A stretch of 64,000 bases of DNA from Mercurialis annua. Lineage: Eukaryota; Streptophyta; Magnoliopsida; Malpighiales; Euphorbiaceae. The number at the start of each line of letters is the position of its first letter. Positions within the stretch are counted from its first letter, which is position 1. The stretch lies in NCBI RefSeq assembly GCF_937616625.2, contig NC_065571.1:10294501-10358500 (forward strand), written 5' to 3'. The notes under the pieces are model-generated. The model made no database searches, was not told the origin of the DNA, and was given only the letters and a program-made list of their open reading frames with translations. The position numbers were made by a program, and so were the translations under genes. Below are positions 1 through 11,105 of this stretch, piece by piece.

Positions 1-969
1 TTTCTCTCAATATAAAATGTCATTTAAAATTGTAAACAGCAGCAAGATAAATATGATTAAAAATTGAATTAAATTAGTTCAGTTGATAGAGGTTCACATT
101 AGGTTCACATCAGATTAATTTTCGATTTTCTAGACTATCAAATACATTTCAATTAAAAGAGTTATTCAATTCTATAATAAAAATAAAACAACCGTAAATG
201 TCAGTTGGAATAAAAGCTAAAAAAATAAAATTAAAAACCATCAAATTTGTAAAACCATACAACAAGATAACAAATAATTTCATTATTTATCATCACTTTC
301 TTTTTCTTTTCTAGATTCAGTACCGTACAAAAGTTTAGATAGTTTATTTTTAATTTTTAATCGTTTATTTATCACTCTATATACTAATTCTCGATAGTAT
401 AAATTTTTAATAAATAAATTTAATTAAACTAAGTTAATAGAAAAACTATAAAAAATTTAATAAAAAATTACTTTAACTTAGTTTACTCTAAGTTAATGTT
501 CAATTTACATTAAATTTTTATTTTATTTACACTTATATTAATTTAATTAGACAAAATAAAATTTAAATTTATAATTAGTTAAATAAACAAATAAAAAATT
601 GACATCAAATTTATATTGAGTTTGCACTGACCATAGCGGATTAGACCACCAAATATCTGGTCATAAATAATTGTAATAAAAAATAATGCTTGATTGTCAC
701 TAACCGGCATAGAGTTTTTAGAAAAGATTATATAAATTTAATTAATAAAAATTTTATAATTTTATTATTATATATTAAAATAATATTATTATAATGACAT
801 AATTTTTCATGAAAAAGAATGAGATTAATTTTATAGTCTAATGAACAAAAGAAATAAAATAGCATATACAATAATAATTTTAAATAGAATGAGCATGGGT
901 TGTAACTTGTAAGTCAAAAAAGTTAAATTGAGCAGGTGTCCGCATAAACTAAAAAAGGAGTAAGCATGA
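1..969. other. AT-rich intergenic sequence
   Basis: No open reading frame with recognisable protein similarity and no clear element ends are visible here. The sequence is very AT-rich with homopolymer A and T runs, typical of plant intergenic DNA. Confidence 0.6.
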
Positions 970-978
970 TAAATTAAA

Positions 979-2051
979 GGCCGAAGGTACAAAAAAACCC
1001 CTCAACTTATTTAGAAAGTACAAGACAGCCCTTAAACTTTTTTTGGGTCCAAAACGACCCTTTAATTTTTTTTTTCGAACAAAAAAACCCTTCCATCCAA
1101 AATCTCCGTTAAATGGTGACGTGGCGCATAGGGAAAAAAATTCAAAACCATCCTTAATGTTTAAAATACTTACCATTTTTGTGTTTTTAATTTTTTTTAA
1201 TCATTTTCACCATCTTCTTCTTTTAAACATCAATAACTAAAACCAAATCAATAATGACCTATTCTAACCACCCATTCACCCACTGATTTTCGGACCGCCG
1301 CCTCATCCGTCGCCGCTCCATCCGCCACCGCCGCCTCGCCCACACTCCCACTGCCGCCTCGCTCCATCCTTTTAGGGATGAACCGTTACTGTTCATCCCA
1401 AAAAAGGAAGACAGCAGCTGTGTGTTCATCCCTAAAAAGGATGAACATGAGCTGTGTTCATCCCTAAAAAGGGATGAACATGAGCTGTTCATCCCTTTTT
1501 AGGGATGAACAGTGGATGTTCATCCCTAAAAAGGGATGAACATCTCAGTTCATCCCATAAATGGGATGAACTTTCATCCCTTAAAAGGGATGAACATCTC
1601 AGTTCATCCCTTAAAAGGGATGACACCACCGTCGGCAAAAAATATTGAATGCCGGAAAGAAAATTCCGGCAGTCGGTGAGTGGCGGCGGCCGAAAATCTG
1701 TGGTTAATTAGATTTTGATTAATTTAATTAGGTTTTGAAGTGTTATTTAATTTTTGATAGGCTTAATTGAGTTTTAATTTATAATTTTAATTAATTATAG
1801 GTTTTTAAAAGAAGAAGATGGTGAAAATGATTAAAAAAAATTAAAAACATAAAAATGGTAAGTATTTCAAACATTAAGGATGGTTTTAAATTTTTTCCCT
1901 ATGCGCCACGTCACCATTTAACGGAGATTTTAGATGGAAGGGTTTTTTTGTTCGGAAAAAAAAATTAAAGGGTCGTTTTGGACCCAAAAAAAGTTTAAGG
2001 GCTGTCTTGTACTTTCTGAATAAGTTGAGGGGTTTTTTTGTACCTTCGGCC
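979..2051. mobile_element. MULE-type foldback element with palindrome array
   Basis: Long terminal inverted repeats of roughly 260 bp lie at about 979-1240 and 1795-2051; the outer ends read GGCCGAAGGTAC and its complement. A perfect 9-bp direct repeat, taaattaaa, flanks the element at 970-978 and 2052-2060, the target-duplication length of Mutator-like elements. No transposase is encoded, so it is non-autonomous. The interior holds a GC-rich CCGCC stretch (about 1290-1365) and then an array of TTCATCCC palindromes (listed separately). Short reading frames here are by-products of the repeats. Confidence 0.9.
1364..1623. repeat. Array of nine TTCATCCC...GGGATGAA palindromes
   Basis: About nine self-complementary units with arms GTTCATCCC and GGGATGAAC and a loop of 4-6 A/T bases follow one another with short spacers. 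The spacers also repeat: catctca occurs between two successive pairs and catgagctg between two others. One unit, near 1388-1410, is decayed on its right arm. Each unit could fold into a hairpin. The array is the centre of the surrounding foldback element. Confidence 0.9.
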
Positions 2052-2060
2052 TAAATTAAA

Positions 2061-2574
2061 TAAGCAGGTTTGGAAAAAAAAGAATGAACAGATAAGGGAT
2101 AAGGGTAATAATCACGTGGTGATGCATGAACAAATAGGAAGAAAATGATTGTGTGTAATAGAAACATAATAAGAAAAATACACTATAAGGATAAAATAGG
2201 AATGACAATTATTTAAAGGTAGGCATGGAAACTTTTCTTAAGAATTGAGGGACTTTTACTATAAAAAAAAGGCTGGATCACTAACATAAAGATTTGAGTT
2301 TTTGGGTGATTTGATGTAATTTTCTCTAATTTTATTATTTAAATAGGAGCTAAGGTTGCTATACTTGTCTATCAAGAAAAATTACTTGGCCATACATTAA
2401 GCTTATTTTTTAATATTTAATTTTTTTAGGAGCTGAGGTAGTTATATTTGTTCCCCAAGGAAAATTACGATGTAGCATTTGAAGTTCAACTTCATTGTTG
2501 ATATTTAACGACTTTTTCAAAAATAAAATGAAACCTGTAGCCTTTTAAAATGAATAGAGAATAAATTTACTAAT
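2061..2574. other. AT-rich spacer between foldback elements
   Basis: No gene is seen. A sequence around 2340-2420 is loosely repeated around 2430-2480 (aggagctaaggttgctata versus aggagctgaggtagttata), suggesting an old local duplication. Confidence 0.45.
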
Positions 2575-2583
2575 TAAAAAGAA

Positions 2584-2941
2584 GGCCAAATGTCGTAAAA
2601 AGGCCAAAGCTTTCATAAAAGTTTCACAAAAGTCCTGACCTTTCAATTTTGTCAATTTTGGCCAAAAATAAATTATTTGGTTTCAGTTGTGGCCAACTTT
2701 CAATTTGATTTCAATTTGTCTATGTGGCGCCTATGTGACGCCTATGTGGCATGCCAAATATTGAAAGTTCAGGATTTTTGTGAAACCAAATAATCCATTT
2801 TTGGCCAAAATTGACAAAATTGAAAGGTCAGGACTTTTGTGAAACCAAATAATCAGTTTTTGGCCAAAATCGATAAAATTAAAAGTCCAGGACTTTTGTG
2901 AAACTTTTGTGAAAGGTTTGGCCTTTTTATAACATTTGGCC
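2584..2941. mobile_element. MULE-type MITE, 358 bp
   Basis: Ends read GGCCAAATGTCGTAAAAAGG on the left and the imperfect complement on the right. They are flanked by the perfect 9-bp direct repeat taaaaagaa at 2575-2583 and 2942-2950. The inverted repeats are long and contain internal repetition of the phrase cttttgtgaaaccaaataat. The centre holds near-tandem copies of ctatgtggcgc. There is no coding capacity. Confidence 0.88.
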
Positions 2942-3195
2942 TAAAAAGAATAAAAAAAGTGATCTGAAACAAAGTGTATTACATAAAGAACGTGAATGTA
3001 TTTTTAAAAATAGAAGAGAAAAAAGGGTTTTATGATAAATTTAATTATGCACTAAAGACAATTTAAAAAAATCAAGATCTGTAATGGTTTTTTTGAAAAT
3101 AAACTAAAAAATACGGTCCATAGAGTTAGAAAGATAAGGAATTTACTAATACAGACAAAAGACATCTTGATATGTTACTGACTGCTTTGAAATTA

Positions 3196-3608
3196 GGTCT
3201 AATAGTAAAAAAAACCCAAACCTTTACGACTTGTTGAAATTATATTCAAACCTTTTAATTTTTACGATAATATCCAAATTGCATTTTCGTTGTTGCAATA
3301 ATATCCAAATTGCATTTTTTGTAGCAATCATAGTCAAATTTTTTTTTTTGAAAATGCAATAATAGTCAAATTGATGGCTAAACTTGTTGTTTTTAATTAA
3401 GATATTAGGCTATTATTATGTTTTGATGTATAATAATATAGTAAAAGTCCCAAAAAGGCAAAAAACTCAAAAACATTCACATAAAAAGTGCAATTTGGAT
3501 ATTATTGCAACAAAATAATGTAATTTGGATATTATTGCAAAAATTAAAAGGTTTATATATAATTGCAAAAAGTCGTAAAGGTTTTGGTTTTTTTTTGCCA
3601 TTAAGCCC
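3196..3608. mobile_element. Foldback MITE, about 413 bp
   Basis: Inverted repeats of about 85 bp start near 3196 and end near 3608; both arms contain the complement-related phrases cctttacgact and atatccaaattgca. An 8-bp direct repeat, tgaaatta, lies at 3188-3195 and 3609-3616. The internal phrase atatccaaattgca is itself repeated within each arm. The ends differ slightly between arms, so the copy is somewhat decayed. A MULE-type origin is an inference from the target duplication length. Confidence 0.75.
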
Positions 3609-3853
3609 TGAAATTAATACAAAGAACATGGTTTCTGTTTGGGTTCAGTTTTATACTATAGTATATAGTAATTAGTATAGTATATTAACTACAATAGAAA
3701 CAGCTCAAAACCATTAGTACTAATTAAACTGAAGAAAAGAGAGAGTTTAAAATTGTAACTTCCATAATCTTGAATTCTGAATTATTGAGAAATTACAATC
3801 AAATGAATCTTGCTAATTATTTTATTTTACATAAAAATATTCCTAATCCAAAA

Positions 3854-6800
3854 TCAGAAGGTAGAATTTGTAACTACTAAACCTTTAATAACCCCTTTAA
3901 GATCCATGCGACTTTGTGTAGATACAGAACCGTTGGATTCAGAGTTATTCAGATTTACACCAATAATCTTTATATTGTCACAAGGAACACTTGAACTGCA
4001 CAGCAATGTCACTGCATAATCTGTTTTGTAACTTCCAATCATGTTCATGAATAGGATGTTGCTCAGCTTTACTAGAGAGGGCTACATGTACGCAAATAAA
4101 TAAATAAATCAAAAGCCGAAATACAAAATGAAAAAGAATATATTTTTTATTATAATATGTAATGCTGAATATATAATTTGATAAGTTTTCGTTTACCTTA
4201 GAGAGGTCGCAATTGTTTGCCGGACAATATTCTTGATCGATGATAACCGGGTTCGAGACATCGGACATGATGATGTCTTGAAAAGTAATGTTGGAAGCAG
4301 CGCTAGATTCTGATCCTGGCCATGTTTTCACTCGGACTCCATTTTGAGTACCATTGATTGTGCAGTTCTGAACTGTAATGCCCATCACATCGCCCTCGTC
4401 TTTGTATTTTCCGAGGCTTCCAATACTGCCGTATAATACAAAAAATCCATCAAGAAACCGAAAAACTCGAAAAAAGAACGATAAAAGACGGTCTATAATT
4501 GAGATTTTAGAAGTTTTCGTGCAACATAGGATATAAATTCTCAATTTCAGCACAAAATGCAGCTGTCTGACACATATAGTCAGGGGCGGAACCAGGGGAG
4601 GTCAGGAGGGTCACGCCAAAAAACATTAAAAATAAAAACAGATAAAAAGGTATTTTTCTTGTAGCGGCAGTTATAACCAATAACTTGCCTGCTTCCGCCC
4701 CTCCTAAACTGGAGTCCTAATTCCGCCTTGCATATACGAAAACAGAAACGATGAAATTATATGACTATAGAATTTATGCGCTACCTGATTCCATGGCCGG
4801 GGCCGCATGTAACATCAAAAATGGTGATGTTGATGTTTCCAGGTCCAATGGAGACACAATCATCCCCGACTCCAATATTCGATGAAATGATACTAATGTT
4901 GGTGGAACCACTGATATGGATTCCGTCGGTATTCGGACTATCCCCCGGAGCCGAAATCTTGATGCTTTGAACAGTAATGTGATTACTCTCGTCGAAAGTA
5001 ATATGAAAGCTCTTACTGTTTACCATGGAAATGCCATTGATTGTGCCATAAGACACATTATTCAGCTTCAGCGACTGTCAATGTCATGCATCAGAATCCA
5101 AAATTTTCTTTGTTAGTAAAAGACTTAAATATCAAATTACTCCCTGAACTTCCACATATTGATAATTAACACCAAAACCAATCTTTTTAATCAATTAGCC
5201 CCCTATAGTTTTTTTTAAAATTGACATATCGCTCAACTTTTTATTTTTATATCAACGGGAGGTTACTATAGGTCCATAGGATAACCACTCAATTTATCAT
5301 TGCCACATAAGTATTTATTAGTCTGAATTGTTACAATAACCTCCTATTGACATACAAATGAAAATTTAGTTATTAAAATGTAACAATGACGAAAACTCTG
5401 TCAAATACTCATAGTTCAATAAATGTAATTTTTTATCCTGTTTGGTCTGATTGGTAAAATTGAGAAGTTCAAGAATTGAATTGATAAAATAAAATAAAAT
5501 TCTATGTTAATTGTCGATTGCGTGGAAATTTAGAGGCCAAATTGATAGAAAATTGGACTGACCAAATATATGTGAGAAACAAGAACTTACTGTAACCAAT
5601 AATTTGCATGCTTTAGAATTCTCACAGCTAGGTTGCCTCCAAGCTTCTACTCCACCTTGGCCATCAAAATTTGTGACACCGGTTCCTCCGGTAATTACGA
5701 GTCCGTTCAAGTTCTTGAACTCTACCCAGTCGGAATCCGGGAAGGCCTTTACAGCAGATGGAGCTAGCAGAGTGCCTTCAATTTTGAACTTAGGAGACTG
5801 ATCATTGTAGCAAGGGCCTAGAAATAAAATTGGACCTAGGAGAAATGTGCCTTTTGGTATGTAAAATGTGGAGTTTTCAGCATTGCCACAAGCAGCTTCC
5901 CATGTTGCTAAAAATGCCTGTTCAGAAGCACATTTCATTAGTTACATTCATTTATTCACTTAACTTAATTGCACCTAATTTTTTTTGGCAAAGCTTCATT
6001 GCACCTAATTAGAGTTCTACATTCAGTTCAAATTGATCGATACAAAATTTTGATTTTTTTAAATCAAACCTAACCGATTTTATAAAAAAATTTAAAAATG
6101 TAAAATTTAATCAAACTAGTCAATTTGTTTTGTTTTTTTGGTTCGATTTGCATTCAAACTAAACTGAATATTTTTTACCCTCAAAATTGAACCAAAAATT
6201 CAGGTCGGTTTTTAATCACTTCTACGCAGGGCGAAGCCATAAATATTTTATAAGGCGGTCCAAATTTTAATATCGATAATAAGGCATAAAACATATTATA
6301 TAAATAAAAGTTAATATATATAAAAATAAAGTACATAATAAAAAATTTAAGAAACCAAAATTTTTATATTTCTAAAACCAAATCGAATTAGTCAAGTCAT
6401 GCTTGGTTTGCATTCGGTTCAAACCAAACAAAACCAAATTTTTCATATTTTTAAAATCAAACCGAACAACAAAATAATTTTTTTTATTTCAAATCGAAAT
6501 TTTTAAATTAGTACGGTGTTTGCACACTCATGTAACTAACCGTTGGATGAAAAAACTGTGCAATCCTTTTACGTTTGATGAGTTATAAATAGCAGAAATA
6601 ACTAAAATATATAAAAACATTTGGTAATATTAAAACGTTTAAGTCTCCATGTACCCGAAGACAAAATGAAAAAAAATAAAGGATTAGAATAAAGGACATT
6701 AATAATACTTTGCTATTTTCTGTCTTTCCATCTGCTACGGCTCCATGTTGAGTGACATCAAAAACTCCATTATAAGGTGACACAGATGGTCCCGGAGATT

Positions 6801-6984
6801 CCACATCTGAGACTGGGCTATAAGCTGCTGCTTCCGGTGAATAAGCTGTTTCTTCAGGTGAATAAGCTGACGCAAAGCTCTCAAATGTTAATTCAACTCT
6901 TGCTTCTGCATTATATGCATGCAAAATTGCTAAAATTATTATGCAAAATGAACCAATTCCCTTCATTTTCTCTACTAATTGCAT
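3854..6984 (-). CDS. Polygalacturonase (GH28, pectin-degrading), five exons
   Basis: Proposed exons on the minus strand are 6709-6984, 5591-5917, 4785-5074, 4197-4425 and 3854-4081, all with GT/AG borders and matching phases, giving about 449 residues. The product would hydrolyse alpha-1,4-galacturonan in cell-wall pectin. It has the GH28 right-handed beta-helix signature: NTDG and DDC (the catalytic Asp set) in exon 3, GHG at the end of exon 3, and RVK (usually RIK) in exon 4. An alternative start at 6966 gives 443 residues and puts a hydrophobic signal peptide directly at the N terminus. After it comes a short repeat of AYSPE (three copies), unusual for the family. The length fits plant secreted polygalacturonases. 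Exo- or endo-activity cannot be told from the sequence. Confidence 0.92.
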
Positions 6985-7052
6985 GCAAAAATAACTATAT
7001 TTGTTTTGTGAAAAATGCTCAATTTTGATGGAAGATTACTTTGTGTTTGACA

Positions 7053-7060
7053 TATTTATA
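7053..7060 (-). promoter_or_regulatory. Possible TATA box of the polygalacturonase gene
   Basis: The minus strand reads TATAAATA about 70 bases upstream of the first in-frame ATG at 6984, a normal spacing for a plant TATA box with a short leader. No other promoter element is claimed. Confidence 0.45.
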
Positions 7061-8260
7061 ATTCTAATGTTATAAAGAAAAAACTGCATTTTAATTAATA
7101 TGTTCAAATTTTGGTCAAATATATTTAGAGCAATGTTTCAAGTGGAATTCATTAATTAAATTCTATTCATGTTGGAAGTTTTATATATATGTTGATTTAA
7201 TTAAACATTTAGATATGTACTACGGAGTTTCATTAGAATTACTACCTTGAGTTTAACATACATTTATTAATTTAGTCAATTGTTATATCAAGTGTGTTCA
7301 ATGTTAATATTGCTAATTACTCTAATTAATACCACTTTGCTAAATTAAACTTCATATGCATTGCATGGTTTCAAGTGTAATCTTAGCAGCTGTGTGCCAT
7401 TTTTTTTTACTATTTTAATAATAAAACCAATCCAAATTTCTAAGAACATAAAAAATTTCAAACAAAACTGACTGGTTCGATTTGGTTTGAATATTTTTAT
7501 ATTTTTAGAAATTTGGTTTGATTTGATTTTGACAAAAATAAAAACTTAACTGCAATTTTGTGTTCAAATCCATAACAAACCAAAACATTAGTAATATTTT
7601 GTATAGAGTCCAATGGAACCAAACTGAATTTATCAATACATTTTGACTATTCAAGTTTGGTTCAATTTATGCACAGTTCTGATCTTAGCTATGCATGCGA
7701 AATTATTAAGGGTTAGTTTTCACCGCGAATCTAAAATTTTCCTTTCTCCTCGTAAGGAAGGGCTAGGGTGATCATAAAACCGAAACAGACTGAAAAATCA
7801 ATGGTCAATTTAATACACAAAAGGTCAATTTGAAGAATTTTTTTTGAATTTTTTCAAATGAAAAAATGTCAATTTAATGTTTAAGGTACAATTGAAACGA
7901 AAAAAATGCAAAAATAGGATAAAATTAATCAGCATCTGAATAAAATTGAAAAAAGGCTGAAAAGTGGGGTATTTTTAAGAAATTAAGCCAAATGAAAATA
8001 ACCAAACAAATATTTCACTGAGAAATACTCACTGAACGTTTAGATCAATTAAAAATGAAACAGTCTAACCTAATAGGAAATTTAGAGCAATGTTTAAAGT
8101 GGAATTAATTGACTAAATTGCATTATGTTGATTTAAGCGTTTTTGGGAGTTTCATTACAAATATTACTACTTCGAATTTTAGCATATATATATTTATTAA
8201 TTTACTCAATAGCAAAATCAAGTGTGTCCAATGTTAATATTGCTAATAGTTCTTAACTTA
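7061..8260. other. AT-rich intergenic sequence
   Basis: No gene is recognised. Phrases such as tagagcaatgttt and aagtggaatt recur at about 7130 and 8087, and gtgtccaatgttaatattgctaat recurs around 7293 and 8225, so part of this block is an old direct duplication of roughly 0.95 kb. Between them lies GGTTTGGTTC-type low-complexity DNA. Confidence 0.5.
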
Positions 8261-8262
8261 TA

Positions 8263-8587
8263 CTCCCTCCGTCCATTCTTAGTTGTCGTTTTTGGCAAAT
8301 ATGTTTGTCCATCAATAGTTGTCATTTTAGGATTTCTATGTGATTTTTACAATAGTATTCCAAATTTGACCTTCTTATTAATTCACTTCATTAAATGATA
8401 GTTCAATTTTTAAAGTTAAATCATCCAATAGTGGATTATAACTCTATTTTTAAAACTAAATTTTTCAATTGTGGAGTTTATAAATATGGTTATATTAGTC
8501 TTTATGCTTATAATTTAAGACAAAAAAAGCACTTTCGTAATCTTAGCAATATAGCATAAAGCGACAACTAAAAATGGACAGAATGAG
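8263..8587. mobile_element. Stowaway MITE, 325 bp
   Basis: Begins CTCCCTCCGTCCATTCTTAG and ends with the imperfect complement (ctaaaaatggacagaatgag), flanked by TA at 8261-8262 and 8588-8589. TA target duplication with CTCCCTCC ends is the hallmark of Tc1/mariner-derived Stowaway elements. Non-coding. Confidence 0.9.
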
Positions 8588-8619
8588 TAATAACACTTTG
8601 GTCAACTAAACATCTCACG

Positions 8620-8719
8620 CTATACCTCAAATGGTATAAGGGCGGGACAGTAAACTGTTAGGTTGTAGATTCGATTTCTCCCACAAACACTTTTCTCTCT
8701 AGTTATTAAAAAAAAAAAA
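8620..8719 (+). mobile_element. Short tRNA-type SINE with target duplication
   Basis: A roughly 100-bp body holds a box-A-like stretch (tacctcaaatggtataag, near 8623) and a box-B-like stretch (gtagattcgatttctcc, near 8665). It ends in a run of twelve A. The direct repeat aaacatctcacg occurs at 8608-8619 and again at 8717-8728, overlapping the A tail, so a target duplication of 8 to 12 bp is supported. This is the layout of a pol-III SINE mobilised by LINE machinery. Confidence 0.82.
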
Positions 8720-8728
8720 CATCTCACG

Positions 8729-9291
8729 GTTTCAAGTGGAATCTAGCCTATGCCTCCAAAAATTTATTGGTTGGTGCCATAAAAAAAATATTTTTTTTAT
8801 AAATCTACTATTTTTTTTTAAAATTTATAAATATATCATAATTTGATTATTTCATTATAATTCTATTCAATTTTTCATTCATTTTAATTGGTCAAATTTT
8901 TAGTTGAATTTTTATATTAACTGTTTAGTTAGCAAACCTCATTTTAAAAGTAATAAAATTTAACTTTTATTAAATAAATCAGAAAGAAGAATAAAATCAA
9001 ATTTAATTTTTTTTATTTTTCAATGGTTGAAAAAAAAAAACAAGTTTGAAGTTTAGAATGATTAGAAAAGGAAATCAGTACAAAAAGTTAACTATGGTGA
9101 AAAATTTGTTTAATTAATTGATTAAAATTTAGAAAAAATTATCAAATTTTCTGAATAATTTTAACGAGAAAACTAACTTTTAGGCACAATTACTCTATTC
9201 TAGTTTTGCAATTAAAATGAATACAAACAGACAAATATGTAACTAAAAAAACACCCACTTATGCTTCGATCAATTTGAAAAATAATGTATA
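8729..9291. other. AT-rich intergenic sequence
   Basis: No reading frame of note, no clear element ends. Several A and T homopolymers. Confidence 0.5.
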
Positions 9292-9300
9292 TTAATTTAA

Positions 9301-10076
9301 GATCTACTCATTTTTTAAATTCAAAACTTTAGATCTTTTATCAATTATAATTAATTTTTTTAATTTTTACAATTATATCCAGTTTAAAAGCTTTTTTAAT
9401 AATTTTAACCAAAACTTTGAGATTTATTTTTAAAATCCAAATTTTTATATTTTTTTGTCAATCACGACCAAATTTTAATAAATTATATAACTTCTAAAAA
9501 GAGTAAATATAAATGTGACAAACATCGTTATAAGTTCTCCAAGTTGTAAAAGGGCTTCTCATCCTCTCCTTTCAGTCGAGCTCAATTTCATCGACCTCTC
9601 ACTACGTTCGAGCAACTACGTATCTTTGCACGAGTAATAAACCGATGTATTTTCACGGGTCGCCCTCATTCCGTACATTACACTACTAGAAAACCGAGAA
9701 TTACCGATAGAAATTTTTTGATTTAACGACGGATTTTAGCCTTTTACCAACGGAAAACTTAATCTACCGACGGATTTCAGCCTTTCCGTTGCTAAAATGC
9801 AGTTTTCTAGTAGTGTTAGTTCTTTCTCATTTTCATCTCGTTTTTTGTAGATTAGCATCTCGAGGTCCTTTGATGGCATAAAGAATGAGTCTAAATTGGT
9901 AAAAGGTTTGGATTTCAATAATATAATGGTTAAAAGGTTCGGTCATAGAATAATTAAAAAAATTTGGTCATAATTGCAAAAAGCGCTTTCAAATTGAATA
10001 TAATTATAAAAATTAAAAGATTTGGTCATAATTGATAAAAGAAGACAAAGATTTGAATTTAAAAAATGGTTAGACC
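9301..10076. mobile_element. MULE-type foldback element, 776 bp, hosting a CACTA derivative
   Basis: Left end GATCTACTCATTTTTTAAAT and right end complementary to GGTCTAACCATTTTTTAAAT start inverted repeats of over 100 bp. The 9-bp direct repeat ttaatttaa flanks it at 9292-9300 and 10077-10085. The interior contains a more GC-balanced unique stretch at 9540-9680. A 135-bp CACTA-type insertion at 9681-9815 is nested inside it. The target repeat is AT-only and palindromic, so it carries less weight than the long inverted repeats. Confidence 0.78.
9681..9815. mobile_element. Miniature CACTA element, 135 bp
   Basis: Ends CACTACTAGAAAA and TTTTCTAGTAGTG are perfect 13-bp inverted repeats with the CACTA superfamily terminus. 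A 3-bp duplication, tta, flanks it at 9678-9680 and 9816-9818. Inside, the phrase cgacggattt occurs twice with related ccgatagaaa and ccaacggaaa motifs, matching the subterminal repeats of CACTA elements. Non-autonomous. Confidence 0.88.
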
Positions 10077-10170
10077 TTAATTTAATCATAAATTTTAAAT
10101 TTAAATATTATGCATACAACAACTTAAATTTTGTATCCATTTTATCATAATGTAATTGTATTCGATACTA

Positions 10171-11105
10171 CTCCCTCCATTCTGAAATAGTTGTCGCTTT
10201 AGCTATTTTCACACAAATTAAGAAATCAATAAATATGTCTAAAATTATAAATATTTTTAGTAAATTAGCCCTACTTGAAATTTGTTAACATTAATTAGTA
10301 TGACTCTTTATTTGTATTTTTGTATTCTTTCAATGAATTAATGAGGGATATATGTGGAATAATAGCAATAAATGCTTTTTTGGTATTCTAAAGTGACAAA
10401 TATTATGGAACAAAAAAATCTCCCTAAGGGCATCTCCAACAATAAATGATTTTTACACTAAAACCACAGTTGTTACAGTGTTTTATCTCCAACAACTAAC
10501 TCTATTTTTCACTCTAAAAATATATTCTCAGCATATTCTTAAACAATAAAATTTTAAACATTTTACACGTACACCCATAAATTATTCAATACTTACAAAA
10601 TACATTCATATATTTATTTATAATAAAATATATTATTAATTTTAATAATATATTTATTAAATATATTTTTATATGTATTTTTAATTATGTTTGCTAATAT
10701 CAAAAATATTTATTAAATAATAAAAGACATTAAATATACTTTATTTATAGAGTTTGAATTAATTAATACAAATAAATTATTTAATGTTACATATTTAAAT
10801 TTTCAATTAAATCGAACATTCTTAATTTATATTGTAACAAAAATTAACAAATATTTAATAATGAAATTTATAATAGATTAGAAAACCAAAAGCAAAATAG
10901 AGTTACTCTATTTTTTTTCTCCAACAGTACTCTATTTTAAAGTACACTGTAATAGAGTGACTCTATATATAGAGTAAAAAAATAAAGTATACTATAGTAA
11001 AGTTGGATATAGAGTATTGTTGGAGAAGATTTGCACACCAAATTGACAATTTGGTGTGCTGTTGGAGATGGCCTAAAGCGACAACTATTTCAGAATGGAG
11101 GAAGG
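10171..11105. mobile_element. Stowaway MITE split by a nested Harbinger-type MITE
   Basis: Left end CTCCCTCCATTCTGAAATAG and right end ctatttcagaatggaggaag form an inverted repeat of about 32 bp that also includes the TTGTCGCTTTAG segment. TA precedes the left end at 10169-10170; the right end is mutated and TA is not preserved. The internal 10428-11073 block is a later insertion (listed separately). Confidence 0.82.
10428..11073. mobile_element. PIF/Harbinger (Tourist-like) MITE, 646 bp, nested
   Basis: Ends GGGCATCTCCAACA and TGTTGGAGATGGCC are inverted repeats flanked by the 3-bp duplication TAA at 10425-10427 and 11074-11076, as expected for PIF/Harbinger elements. The subterminal region has repeated actcta/tagagt motifs. 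No transposase. It sits inside a Stowaway element, so it inserted later. Confidence 0.82.

Noticed and set aside
1259..1492. 77-residue minus-strand frame rich in SCSS and GMN
   Set aside because: It is a translation of the TTCATCCC palindrome array and GC-rich spacer inside a transposon, not a protein gene.
4577..4735. Possible MITE in polygalacturonase intron 3 (tcaggggcggaacc ... cttccgcccctcc)
   Set aside because: The ends are only loosely complementary and no flanking duplication could be found.
5129..5480. Possible foldback MITE in polygalacturonase intron 2
   Set aside because: Arms such as ccctgaacttccac and gagaagttcaag are only weakly complementary and ends are unclear.
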